NCBI GenBank assembly: GCA_937928755.1
Contig: CALEZI010000072.1
Span: 1 to 64,000, forward strand
Length of the DNA: 64,000 bases
From: an uncultured Rhodanobacteraceae bacterium
GTDB taxonomy: Bacteria; Pseudomonadota; Gammaproteobacteria; Xanthomonadales; SZUA-5
Reading direction: 5' to 3'
The notes under the pieces are model-generated. The model searched no databases and was not told where the DNA came from. It saw only the letters and a program-made list of their open reading frames with translations. Of the stretch, positions 43,161 through 50,371 are shown piece after piece. The first letter of the stretch is position 1. Every line of letters starts with the position of its first letter. Both the position numbers and the translations under genes were made by a program.

Positions 43161-44363
43161 TCACTGCGGCTGCCCGGTTCCAGACCCGAACAAAGGTGAT
43201 TTCGCGCTTCGCCACGGCCCGCAGATCTGGTTCCGCCCGGCGCGTTTGGCGTGGTACAGACGCTGGTCGGCGATGGCGTACAGTACTTGCCAGCTGGCAC
43301 CATCGTCCGGGTACAGGGCCAACCCGCCGCTGATGGTGACGTCAAGCCGCTGACCTTCGAACTCGAAGCCGATGGTTTCCACCGCGTCCTTGAGGCGCCG
43401 ACTCAGCGCCTGCGCCGCGGTCGCGTCGGCTCCGACAAACAGCAGCAGGAACTCTTCGCCACCGACCCGTGCCAACAGGTCTTCGGTGCGCTTGTCGGCA
43501 GCCAGCGTCGCGGCAATGGCGCGCAGCATCGCGTCGCCGGCGAGATGGCCATGGACGTCGTTGACGCGCTTGAAATGATCGATGTCCAACAGCAACAGTC
43601 CGAACGGGATGCCGAGCCGCGCAGAACGGGCGACCTCCTGCTGGAAGCGCTCCTCCACGGCGCGACGATTCGGCAGGCCGGTCAACGCATCGAGCGCCGC
43701 CTGGTTGCGCAGCAGTTGCTCCATGCTGCGCACCTCCACCGCGAGCAGTGCAAAGGTGCCGGCCACGGTCACCAGCAACTGGCCGATCGCCAATGCAGCG
43801 GTGACCTGTCCCGCGCTCTCCGGATTGCTGAGCGGGATCATCTGCGTCAGGAACAACAGTCGCACGCTCCACAGCGTGGCGGCGACCAGTCCCGCGACGG
43901 CCACCAGTCGCACGCTATTGCCAGCCTCTCCCGGCAGATTGGCGAGCAGTCGCAGCGAGGCAAAAACAAAGGCGGCAATCGCCACCAGCGTGGGTGCGAT
44001 GAAGTTGAGCCGAGGTTGGAACTCGCCGAGGAAATTGTTCCAGGCCAGCAGACCGATGACCGGCAGCGCCACAGCCAATGCCCAGCGCGAATCGAACTGG
44101 ATCGCGCCATGCCAGAGCAGCGCGCGTATCGAGATCAGCGGCGCCACCGTGATCAGCGCATTGCCACAGAAGTACGCCAGCGACGGCGGCAGCAGCCGCG
44201 ACGACAGCACCACGAGGATACCCAAGGTGTAGACGAACAGACCCCAACCCCAAAAGCGCAGCGCTGGCGCCGGTCGCTCACCGCGGGCCACGCCGAAGCA
44301 CAGCCCACCGAGCAGCAGGTTCATCAACAGAATGGCGACGTTGAGGGTGCCGTCCGGAATCAT
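43161..44363 (-). CDS. Multi-pass membrane diguanylate cyclase
   Basis: A 400-aa protein with about six or seven membrane helices (about 8-225, from LNVAILLMNLLLGGLCFGVA onward) joined to a GGDEF domain. Catalytic features are complete: DALTGLPNRRAVEERF, DIDHFKRVNDVHGHLAGD and GGEEF at 301-305. The membrane part resembles other seven-helix sensory regions but carries no known ligand motif. The frame is open to 44609; the ATG at 44363 begins the first helix. The gene lies downstream of ChrA on the same strand with a 196-bp gap. Confidence 0.86.
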   Translation of the reverse strand: MIPDGTLNVAILLMNLLLGGLCFGVARGERPAPALRFWGWGLFVYTLGILVVLSSRLLPPSLAYFCGNALITVAPLISIRALLWHGAIQFDSRWALAVALPVIGLLAWNNFLGEFQPRLNFIAPTLVAIAAFVFASLRLLANLPGEAGNSVRLVAVAGLVAATLWSVRLLFLTQMIPLSNPESAGQVTAALAIGQLLVTVAGTFALLAVEVRSMEQLLRNQAALDALTGLPNRRAVEERFQQEVARSARLGIPFGLLLLDIDHFKRVNDVHGHLAGDAMLRAIAATLAADKRTEDLLARVGGEEFLLLFVGADATAAQALSRRLKDAVETIGFEFEGQRLDVTISGGLALYPDDGASWQVLYAIADQRLYHAKRAGRNQICGPWRSAKSPLFGSGTGQPQ

Positions 44364-44559
44364 GAGCCTGTGCGGGTTGGGGGTCCGGGCGCAACCCGTC
44401 ACTCCTCGGCGGGCCCTCTGCCACCGGCCGGCCCGAGTTCGACGATGGCACATTGCTGCGTGAATGCAGTGTAGCCATCGGTGCCGGGGATGGGAATTCC
44501 GGAATGGCGTATCGAGTTCCGGGCACTCCGAAAGCCCGACGCCCCCGTTGAACGCGTTG

Positions 44560-45924
44560 TCAGGTCCCGGCCATCGAGGCCGCCAGCCCGAGCAGTGCGC
44601 ACGCGACAATCACCTGAATCACCGTGCGCTTGTAGCGAAACAACGCGATCGCCGCGCCGAGGGCGAGCAGTGCGGCAATCCAGTCGATGTCGCCAGCGAA
44701 ACCGGTTGGCCACAGCGCATGTTGGGCAAAGAACAGCGCCAGGTTGACGATGACACCGACAACCGCCGCAGTGATCGCCGTCAACGGCGCCGTGAACCTG
44801 AGTTCGCGTCGGGTGGACTCGACCAACGGACCGCCGGCAAGGATGAACACGAACGACGGCAGGAAAGTGAACCAGGTCACCAGCGTGGCGGCAACGGCAC
44901 CGGCGAGGAACAGCTGATCGGGCCCGAACAGTGCTTGCCCGTGGCCGCCGACAAAGCCGACGAAGGCGACCACCATGATCAATGGGCCGGGCGTGGTCTC
45001 GCCGAGCGCCAGTCCGTCGATCATCTGCGTCGGCGTCAGCCAGCCATGGTGACCGACCGCGCCCTGGTAGACGTAAGGCAGCACCGCATAGGCGCCGCCA
45101 AAGGTCAGCAGCGCGGCCTTGGTGAAGAACCACGCCATCTGCGTCAACGTGTGGTCCCAGCCGTACATCGCGTTCAGCAGCGCCATCGGCACGGCCCACA
45201 GCAGGAAACCGATGGCGATGACGCCAGCCAGGCGACTCCAGCGGAAGATCGCGTGCGTCGGGATGTTGCTGTGATCGTCGATGACGGCCGCTTGCTGTGT
45301 TCCCGTCGATCCCGAATGTGCGCCGCCGACCGCAAATGCAGCCGGCGCGATGCGGCCACCGAACATGCCAACCAGCGCAGCGGTCAGGACAATGGCCGGG
45401 AACGGCGCGTCGATGCCGAAGATGGCCAGAAACGACGCCGCCGCGATGCCCCACAGCCAGCCGTTCTTCAGCGTCCTTGAGCCGATCCGCCATGCAGCAT
45501 GAGCGACGATGGCGACCACCGCCGGCTTGATCCCGTAGAACAGTCCGGCGACCACCGGCAGATCGCCGAAGGCCACGTACAACCACGACAGCGCGATCAG
45601 GATCAGCAGCGACGGCAGCACGAACAGCCCGCCGGCAACGATGCCACCCCAGGTGCGATGCATCAGCCAGCCGATGTAGGTCGCCAGTTGCTGCGCCTCG
45701 GGTCCGGGCAGCAACATGCAGTAGTTGAGCGCATGCAGGAAGCGCCGCTCCGAGATCCAGCGACGGTTCTCGACCAGTTCCTGATGCATGATCGAAATCT
45801 GCCCGGCCGGCCCGCCGAAACTGATGAAGCCGAGCTTCAGCCAGAAGACAAATGCCTGCATGAAGCTGATCGGCTTTGGCGCCAACGTTGCATCTGCCGA
45901 GGGTGGCGCCGCTGATGGGTTCAT
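44560..45924 (-). CDS. chrA: Chromate efflux transporter ChrA (long-chain CHR family)
   Basis: A 454-aa inner-membrane protein with two homologous CHR domains. The first has FVFWLKLGFISFGGPAGQISIMH and NYCMLLPGPEAQQLATYIGWLMH. The second has FFTKAALLTFGGAYAVLPYVYQ and GLALGETTPGPLIMVVAFVGFVGG. The paired F-G-G-P/A and P-G-P motifs are diagnostic. ChrA exports chromate by proton-coupled transport. No chrB regulator is adjacent. ATG 45924 was preferred; a start at 45993 would add 23 basic residues. Confidence 0.93.
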   Translation of the reverse strand: MNPSAAPPSADATLAPKPISFMQAFVFWLKLGFISFGGPAGQISIMHQELVENRRWISERRFLHALNYCMLLPGPEAQQLATYIGWLMHRTWGGIVAGGLFVLPSLLILIALSWLYVAFGDLPVVAGLFYGIKPAVVAIVAHAAWRIGSRTLKNGWLWGIAAASFLAIFGIDAPFPAIVLTAALVGMFGGRIAPAAFAVGGAHSGSTGTQQAAVIDDHSNIPTHAIFRWSRLAGVIAIGFLLWAVPMALLNAMYGWDHTLTQMAWFFTKAALLTFGGAYAVLPYVYQGAVGHHGWLTPTQMIDGLALGETTPGPLIMVVAFVGFVGGHGQALFGPDQLFLAGAVAATLVTWFTFLPSFVFILAGGPLVESTRRELRFTAPLTAITAAVVGVIVNLALFFAQHALWPTGFAGDIDWIAALLALGAAIALFRYKRTVIQVIVACALLGLAASMAGT

Positions 45925-46170
45925 CACCAGAGTTGGGGTCCGTTCGCGCAGGCCAGATGTGCGTTTCCGACGGGCAGGACTTGCATCAGGCATGAAGCCG
46001 GTCGCAAACCATCAGAGCACGTCGCAGCATCTCATGATCGTCCTCAAGAGGCGGCACAGGACGACGGCGATTCAGGATACCCGCTTGGCGCCCGCCGGCC
46101 AGGGTCTGCAGGCGTTGACCCGACGACTTTGGTCAGCGTATGGAATTGGGTGGCTGTCCGTCCACGCTAC

Positions 46171-46635
46171 TCATTGCTCGATGACCAGCAGGGTCGAGGT
46201 GGCAGAAGCATGCAGGCGCCCGGCTGCGTCGACCAGCCTGGCCTCGGCGAATGCCACGCGCCGACCTATCGAGAGCACCCGGCCCTCGGCGCGCAGTGGT
46301 CCGGTCTGGCTGGTCATGGCCTTGTGGTAGGCGACCTTGAGTTCCAGGGTGGTGTATGACTGCTTTGCTTTCAAGCTCGAGTGCACCGCGCATCCGCAAG
46401 CGGAATCGAGCAAGGTAGCGGCGTAGCCGCCATGCACCATGCCGATTGGATTGTAGGCATGCAGACCCGGCGTGCCCTCGAACACCGCCATTCCCATGTC
46501 CACTTCGGTCAAGGAGAAGTCCAGCGATTCGGCAATTCCCGGGCGTTTCCCGGAGGCCATCAGCGCTTGCAGCTGCTGCAAACCGGTGAGGTCGGGTCTT
46601 GCCGACCGGTCCGTAACATCGGAGATCAGATTCAT
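46171..46635 (-). CDS. PaaI family hotdog thioesterase
   Basis: A 154-aa hotdog-fold protein. Typical features are LHAYNPIGMVHGGYAATLLDSACG (about 59-83, with the HGG and catalytic-site D/S) and TLELKVAYHKAMTSQTGPLRAEGRV. Such enzymes hydrolyse aryl- or acyl-CoA thioesters. A strong GGAGG ribosome site (complement of 46641-46645) precedes the ATG. It follows the MDR gene by 25 bp and is the probable last gene of the TetR-controlled operon. Confidence 0.88.
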   Translation of the reverse strand: MNLISDVTDRSARPDLTGLQQLQALMASGKRPGIAESLDFSLTEVDMGMAVFEGTPGLHAYNPIGMVHGGYAATLLDSACGCAVHSSLKAKQSYTTLELKVAYHKAMTSQTGPLRAEGRVLSIGRRVAFAEARLVDAAGRLHASATSTLLVIEQ

Positions 46636-46660
46636 TGCAATCCTCCAAACGAACCGCAGG

Positions 46661-47662
46661 TCACTTCACCTGGATGACGATCTTGCCCTTTGCGCGCCCC
46701 GTCTCCTGGTAGCTGATGGCGTCATTGATCGCGAGGAAGGGAAAGGTCCGGTCCACGACCGGCTTGATGATCCCGGATTCGATCAACTCGGCAATCTTGC
46801 CCAGCTGGCCACCGTGGGCGTGCATGAAGACGAAGGAATAGTCGATGCCGTGGCGCCGGGCCTTGCTTCGGATGCCACGGCTCAACAGTCGCATGACCTG
46901 CCGGAGGAACCAGTTCAGGCCGTTCTCCCGGGCGAAGGCAAGGTCCGGCGGACCGGAGATGGAGACGAGTTTGCCGCCAGGCTTGAGCACCTGGAGCGAC
47001 TTTTCCAGAGTGTCCTTGCCCAGGCTGGTGAGGACCAGGTCGTAGCCGCTCAGCACTTTGGAGAAATCCTCCTTCGTGTAGTCGACGACGACATCCGCAC
47101 CCAGGCACTTGACCAGGTCGACGTTGGCGGTGCTCGTCGTCGTCGCCACCGTTGCGCCGAGGTGCCGGGCCAGCTGGATGGCAAACGTGCCGACGCCGCC
47201 GGACCCGGCGTGGATCAGGACTTTCTGTCCCTTTTTCACGGCGGCGCGCTCGACCAGGACCTGCCATGCGGTCAGCCCGACCAGGGGAATCGAGGCGGCT
47301 TCAATCATGGTCAGATTCCCGGGCTTGCGTGCGACTTCGGATTCATCGATGGCGATACGCTCGGCAAAGGTCCCGATCCGGCCCGTGCCTGGTCGCGCAT
47401 ACACCTCGTCGCCGATCTTGAAGCCCCGGACGTCGGATCCGACTCCAACCACGACGCCGGCCACGTCGTTGCCCAGGATCAGCGGCAAGCGATACGGGAG
47501 GATGAGCTTGAACTCGCCGTCACGAATCTTGGCGTCGAGTGGATTCACTGCGGTCGCATGGATATCGACCAGGACATCGCGCGGGCGAACCTCGGGCTCC
47601 GGCACCTCGCCGAAGCGCAACGCGCCTTTCTTTCGGTAACGATCGAGGATGAATGCCCTCAT
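46661..47662 (-). CDS. Medium-chain (quinone-oxidoreductase-like) NAD(P)H dehydrogenase
   Basis: A 333-aa MDR protein. The N-terminal GroES-like domain has VNPLDAKIRDGEFK and LILGNDVAGVVVGVG. The Rossmann domain has LIHAGSGGVGTFAIQLARHLGA (about 149-170). Zinc ligands of alcohol dehydrogenases are absent, placing it with zinc-independent quinone oxidoreductases and enoyl reductases. Its ATG overlaps the SDR stop by 4 bp (47659-47662). Confidence 0.9.
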   Translation of the reverse strand: MRAFILDRYRKKGALRFGEVPEPEVRPRDVLVDIHATAVNPLDAKIRDGEFKLILPYRLPLILGNDVAGVVVGVGSDVRGFKIGDEVYARPGTGRIGTFAERIAIDESEVARKPGNLTMIEAASIPLVGLTAWQVLVERAAVKKGQKVLIHAGSGGVGTFAIQLARHLGATVATTTSTANVDLVKCLGADVVVDYTKEDFSKVLSGYDLVLTSLGKDTLEKSLQVLKPGGKLVSISGPPDLAFARENGLNWFLRQVMRLLSRGIRSKARRHGIDYSFVFMHAHGGQLGKIAELIESGIIKPVVDRTFPFLAINDAISYQETGRAKGKIVIQVK

Positions 47663-48492
47663 GACTGCGTTGCCTTGCGCAGGTCGAGGCGCAGGTCCTT
47701 GCGAATGCCGGCATCCACCAGGCGGGTCGGCGCGAAACGGCGCAGCATGCGCAGGCGATTGGCGAGCCCGCCGGCGGCATAGCGGAGCTTGGGCACCTCG
47801 GCCAGCGCGGCCTTCAGCACCACCTCGGCGACTACCGCCGGGTCGTCGCCGGTCGCCATGATCTTGGCGAGCAGCGCGTTTTGCAGCGCGCGGATTTCGC
47901 GATATTCGTCCAGCGTTGCATCGGGCGGCAGCAGGTTCGCGTCGAATTGGGTCTTCGTGTACGCCGGCTCGATCACCGACACGCGGATACCCCGGGTGCG
48001 CAATTCGTGGTCGAGCGATTCGGAATAGCCCGCGACGGCATGCTTGGTGGCCGAATAGAGCGCCGCGTACGGCATCGGCAGGAAGCCCAGCACCGAACCG
48101 ATATTGATGATTCGGCCGTTGCCCTGGCGGCGCATGTGCGGAACGACGGCGCGGGTCATGCGGACCAGGCCAAAGAAGTTGGTTTCGAAGATCGCCTTGG
48201 CCTGCTCGATCGAGCTCTCCTCCGCGCCAGCGGGGGCAACACCGAAGCCCGCGTTGTTCACCAGCAGGTCGATGCTACCCTCCCGCCGAATCAATTCGCT
48301 CACGGCGGCGTCAACCGATTCGTCGCGGGTGACATCGAGCGGCAGCATGGCGTAAGCCTGCTGGCCGGAGGACACGCCGCGCCGACTGGTGCCGTGGACC
48401 TTGTAGCCCGCCGCTGCCAGGCGGAGCGCCGTGGCCTCGCCAATGCCAGTCGAAGCGCCGGTGACGAGTGCAATTTTCTGCTTGGCTTTCAT
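47659..48492 (-). CDS. SDR family oxidoreductase
   Basis: A 277-aa classical short-chain dehydrogenase. TGASTGIG (11-18), NNAG (79-82), S133 and the catalytic Y146-x3-K150 (YSATK) are all present. The substrate is unknown, though the partner MDR and thioesterase point to a small organic compound. It is the first gene of a three-gene operon. A 16-bp palindrome that is probably a TetR operator lies 39-54 bp upstream of its ATG. Confidence 0.9.
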   Translation of the reverse strand: MKAKQKIALVTGASTGIGEATALRLAAAGYKVHGTSRRGVSSGQQAYAMLPLDVTRDESVDAAVSELIRREGSIDLLVNNAGFGVAPAGAEESSIEQAKAIFETNFFGLVRMTRAVVPHMRRQGNGRIINIGSVLGFLPMPYAALYSATKHAVAGYSESLDHELRTRGIRVSVIEPAYTKTQFDANLLPPDATLDEYREIRALQNALLAKIMATGDDPAVVAEVVLKAALAEVPKLRYAAGGLANRLRMLRRFAPTRLVDAGIRKDLRLDLRKATQS

Positions 48493-48530
48493 GTGAGTAC
48501 CGTTCGCGATAGCTGAGGAAGATTGGTGAA

Positions 48531-48546
48531 TATGATGAGCGTCATA
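48531..48546. promoter_or_regulatory. Probable TetR operator upstream of the SDR operon
   Basis: TATGATGAGCGTCATA is an imperfect palindrome, flanked by A and T that extend the symmetry to 18 bp (48530-48547). It lies just upstream of the SDR gene and downstream of the tetR gene on the same strand. A 14-of-16 match occurs at the tetR start, as expected for a shared repressor site. Confidence 0.7.
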
Positions 48547-48585
48547 TCAAGGATCAAGGCGAAGCGCCAAGTGCGCATGGCAAGG

Positions 48586-49167
48586 TCAATTCTCGGCAGG
48601 AATGAGCTTGTTCAGCGCCGCCTTGCACAGCGCATCGGACAGCCTGGGGTCGTCGACGGCGCGTGCCAGCACCAGGGTGCCGACCATCGTCGCGATGGTG
48701 ACCAACGCGCGCTCATGCGCGTCGGCCTGTCCCCAGTCAGGTGAATGCCGCGAGACCAGGTCGATCATCTCCTTGATGCGACGAGTGGCTGCGCGCCGCA
48801 CCTCCGGGGCCTGCCGGGGCATCTCCGAAGCCAGCGCTGCCGCGGCGCAACCGGTCTCGATCTCTTTGATGTGCTCTTTCGAAAGGTAGGCCCGCAGCAT
48901 CGCAGCGAGCGCTTGCTGCGGCGGCAAACTGGCGGCGATCCGCTCCATCATCGCCACACTCTCACCACCCGCCCGATCGGCGGCTTCGGCGAGCATGGCC
49001 TCGCGCGACTGAAAATGGGCGTAGAAGCCGCCGTGGGTCAGGCCGGCGTCCTTCATGATGTCGGCGACACCAGTGCCGTGGTAGCCGCTGCGCCGGATGG
49101 CGCGCGCGGCGGCGTCTACGATACGCTCGTGGGTGGCTTCCTTGGATCGTGCAGTCGAGCGTTTCAT
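48586..49167 (-). CDS. TetR/AcrR family transcriptional regulator
   Basis: A 193-aa TetR protein. The N-terminal helix-turn-helix is RIVDAAARAIRRSGYHGTGV then VADIMKDAGLTHGGFYAHFQSREAML (about 15-60). The C-terminal domain is of the TetR_C group with GCAAAALASEMP, often seen next to SDR or NADPH-oxidoreductase genes. It probably represses itself and the SDR-MDR-thioesterase operon. ATG 49167 lies against the operator; an in-frame ATG at 49185 (adding MYDVHH) is also possible because neither has a strong ribosome site. Confidence 0.88.
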   Translation of the reverse strand: MKRSTARSKEATHERIVDAAARAIRRSGYHGTGVADIMKDAGLTHGGFYAHFQSREAMLAEAADRAGGESVAMMERIAASLPPQQALAAMLRAYLSKEHIKEIETGCAAAALASEMPRQAPEVRRAATRRIKEMIDLVSRHSPDWGQADAHERALVTIATMVGTLVLARAVDDPRLSDALCKAALNKLIPAEN

Positions 49168-49182
49168 ATGATGCACATCATA
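49167..49182. promoter_or_regulatory. Probable TetR autoregulatory operator
   Basis: TATGATG-CA-CATCATA has perfect 7-bp arms and a 2-bp centre. It abuts the tetR start codon, so repressor bound here would block tetR transcription or translation initiation. It matches the site upstream of the SDR operon at 14 of 16 positions when read on the opposite strand. Confidence 0.7.
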
Positions 49183-50371
49183 CATTTGCTCAAGCCACGG
49201 GGCAAGAGACTTTGTGGCCGGCCGGCGGCGCACCCGGCGGAATCCGCACGGTGAGGCTGTGCGGGTTCGCGCCCCACCATGCTGCCGATGAAGATACGCA
49301 GGACCCGCGTCGCCAGCGCTGCGTGGCGGCGTGGCGCCGGCCTCAGGCGTTTGGGCAAAGCCAGCTCTCACTACCGCATCAGCGCATCCAACTCGTCGCG
49401 TGTTGGCGCCGCGGGGAACATCAGGAATGTCTCGCCACACGATTCAGTCAGATGAGACGCGCGCCACCAGTCTTTCGAACTCGCGCATCGATTCGACGTC
49501 GTCCTTCGCCGCCAGCAGCGGCGCGACCCGTTCACGGACGGCGCCCAGATCGAGTCCGTGCGGGCGATAGCGACGCAGGATCATCTCGAGGGGATCATAC
49601 CGGCTGCCGCGGATCGCTCAGTGCGCGTTCCTCGTTTCGACCTGGAATCGCCCAGGAGCATGAAACCTCGTCTTTGCGAATTCCGCTTCTGGCCCAAAAA
49701 TGCTCACAGGCCACCAGCAGCGCCTGCTCGAAAATAATCGCGGAAGGGCCGACGGTTACCCGGCGCCCCGCACAGATATTCCTCGTGCCCAACGCCTACG
49801 CCACCCCTGCACCCACCGGTCGATGGCGTCGTGTAAAAACACGTTCGCCAACAACGGCAAGATCACCGCACTTCGTCTGAATTCCAAACCGCTTGCCCCG
49901 CAGCGTCATGGCGAACGCCCTTTCTGCGCGCGGCCTTCCCTTGCCCTCGGCCTGGACCTCCCAGGTTCCGCACAGAACACATCCATGCATGCCACGGGTC
50001 TGCTGACTCCGAGGAACCGGGACCACCGCTCGCGATTGCGCGGTGACCCTTGCCGTCGGAAGCGGACGACGGCCCGTTCGAATTCGAACGCCAGCGCACA
50101 TCAACGGTCTCGGCGGCGGCGGTTCAAGGTTCCAGCGCGGGTGGATCATCAGCACAGGCATGGCGTCAGCGTGCGGATTTCGGCGCAAAGGGCGGACTGT
50201 GCGCCGCTTTGGCACGTTTTCTGCGTATGCGCCGGGCAAGGGTTCCCGTGTGGGAATCAGACGCAAGAAGTGATGGTGGAAAGTGATTAGATCAACGCTT
50301 GATGGTGCGGCAGCATCGATGGGTGAACTGGCAACATCGCGCCGTGGCGCGGCCGACAATGGAGCACAGCG
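49183..50371. other. Decayed, mostly non-coding 1.2-kb region
   Basis: No intact gene is convincing here. A group II intron reverse-transcriptase remnant lies at 49756-49869. A 57-codon open stretch on the minus strand (49444-49617), containing RRYRPHGLDLGAVRERVAP and REFERLV, looks like the C-terminal end of a lost gene of unknown family. Base composition is more mixed than in the flanks, and longer frames across 49.8-50.8 kb overlap the permease antisense. The permease promoter should lie near the right end. Confidence 0.5.
49756..49869 (-). pseudogene. Fragment of a group II intron reverse transcriptase/maturase
   Basis: Translation of the minus strand gives 37 codons before a TAA at 49756-49758. 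The reading VILPLLANVFLHDAIDRWVQ then GWRRRWARG matches the conserved (G)VxSPLLANxYLHxxxDxWxxxWRRRxARG block that precedes the YADD active site of bacterial group II intron proteins. The usual Ser before PLLAN is Leu, and the frame is lost before YADD. Only this block is recognisable, so the intron is long dead. Confidence 0.6.
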
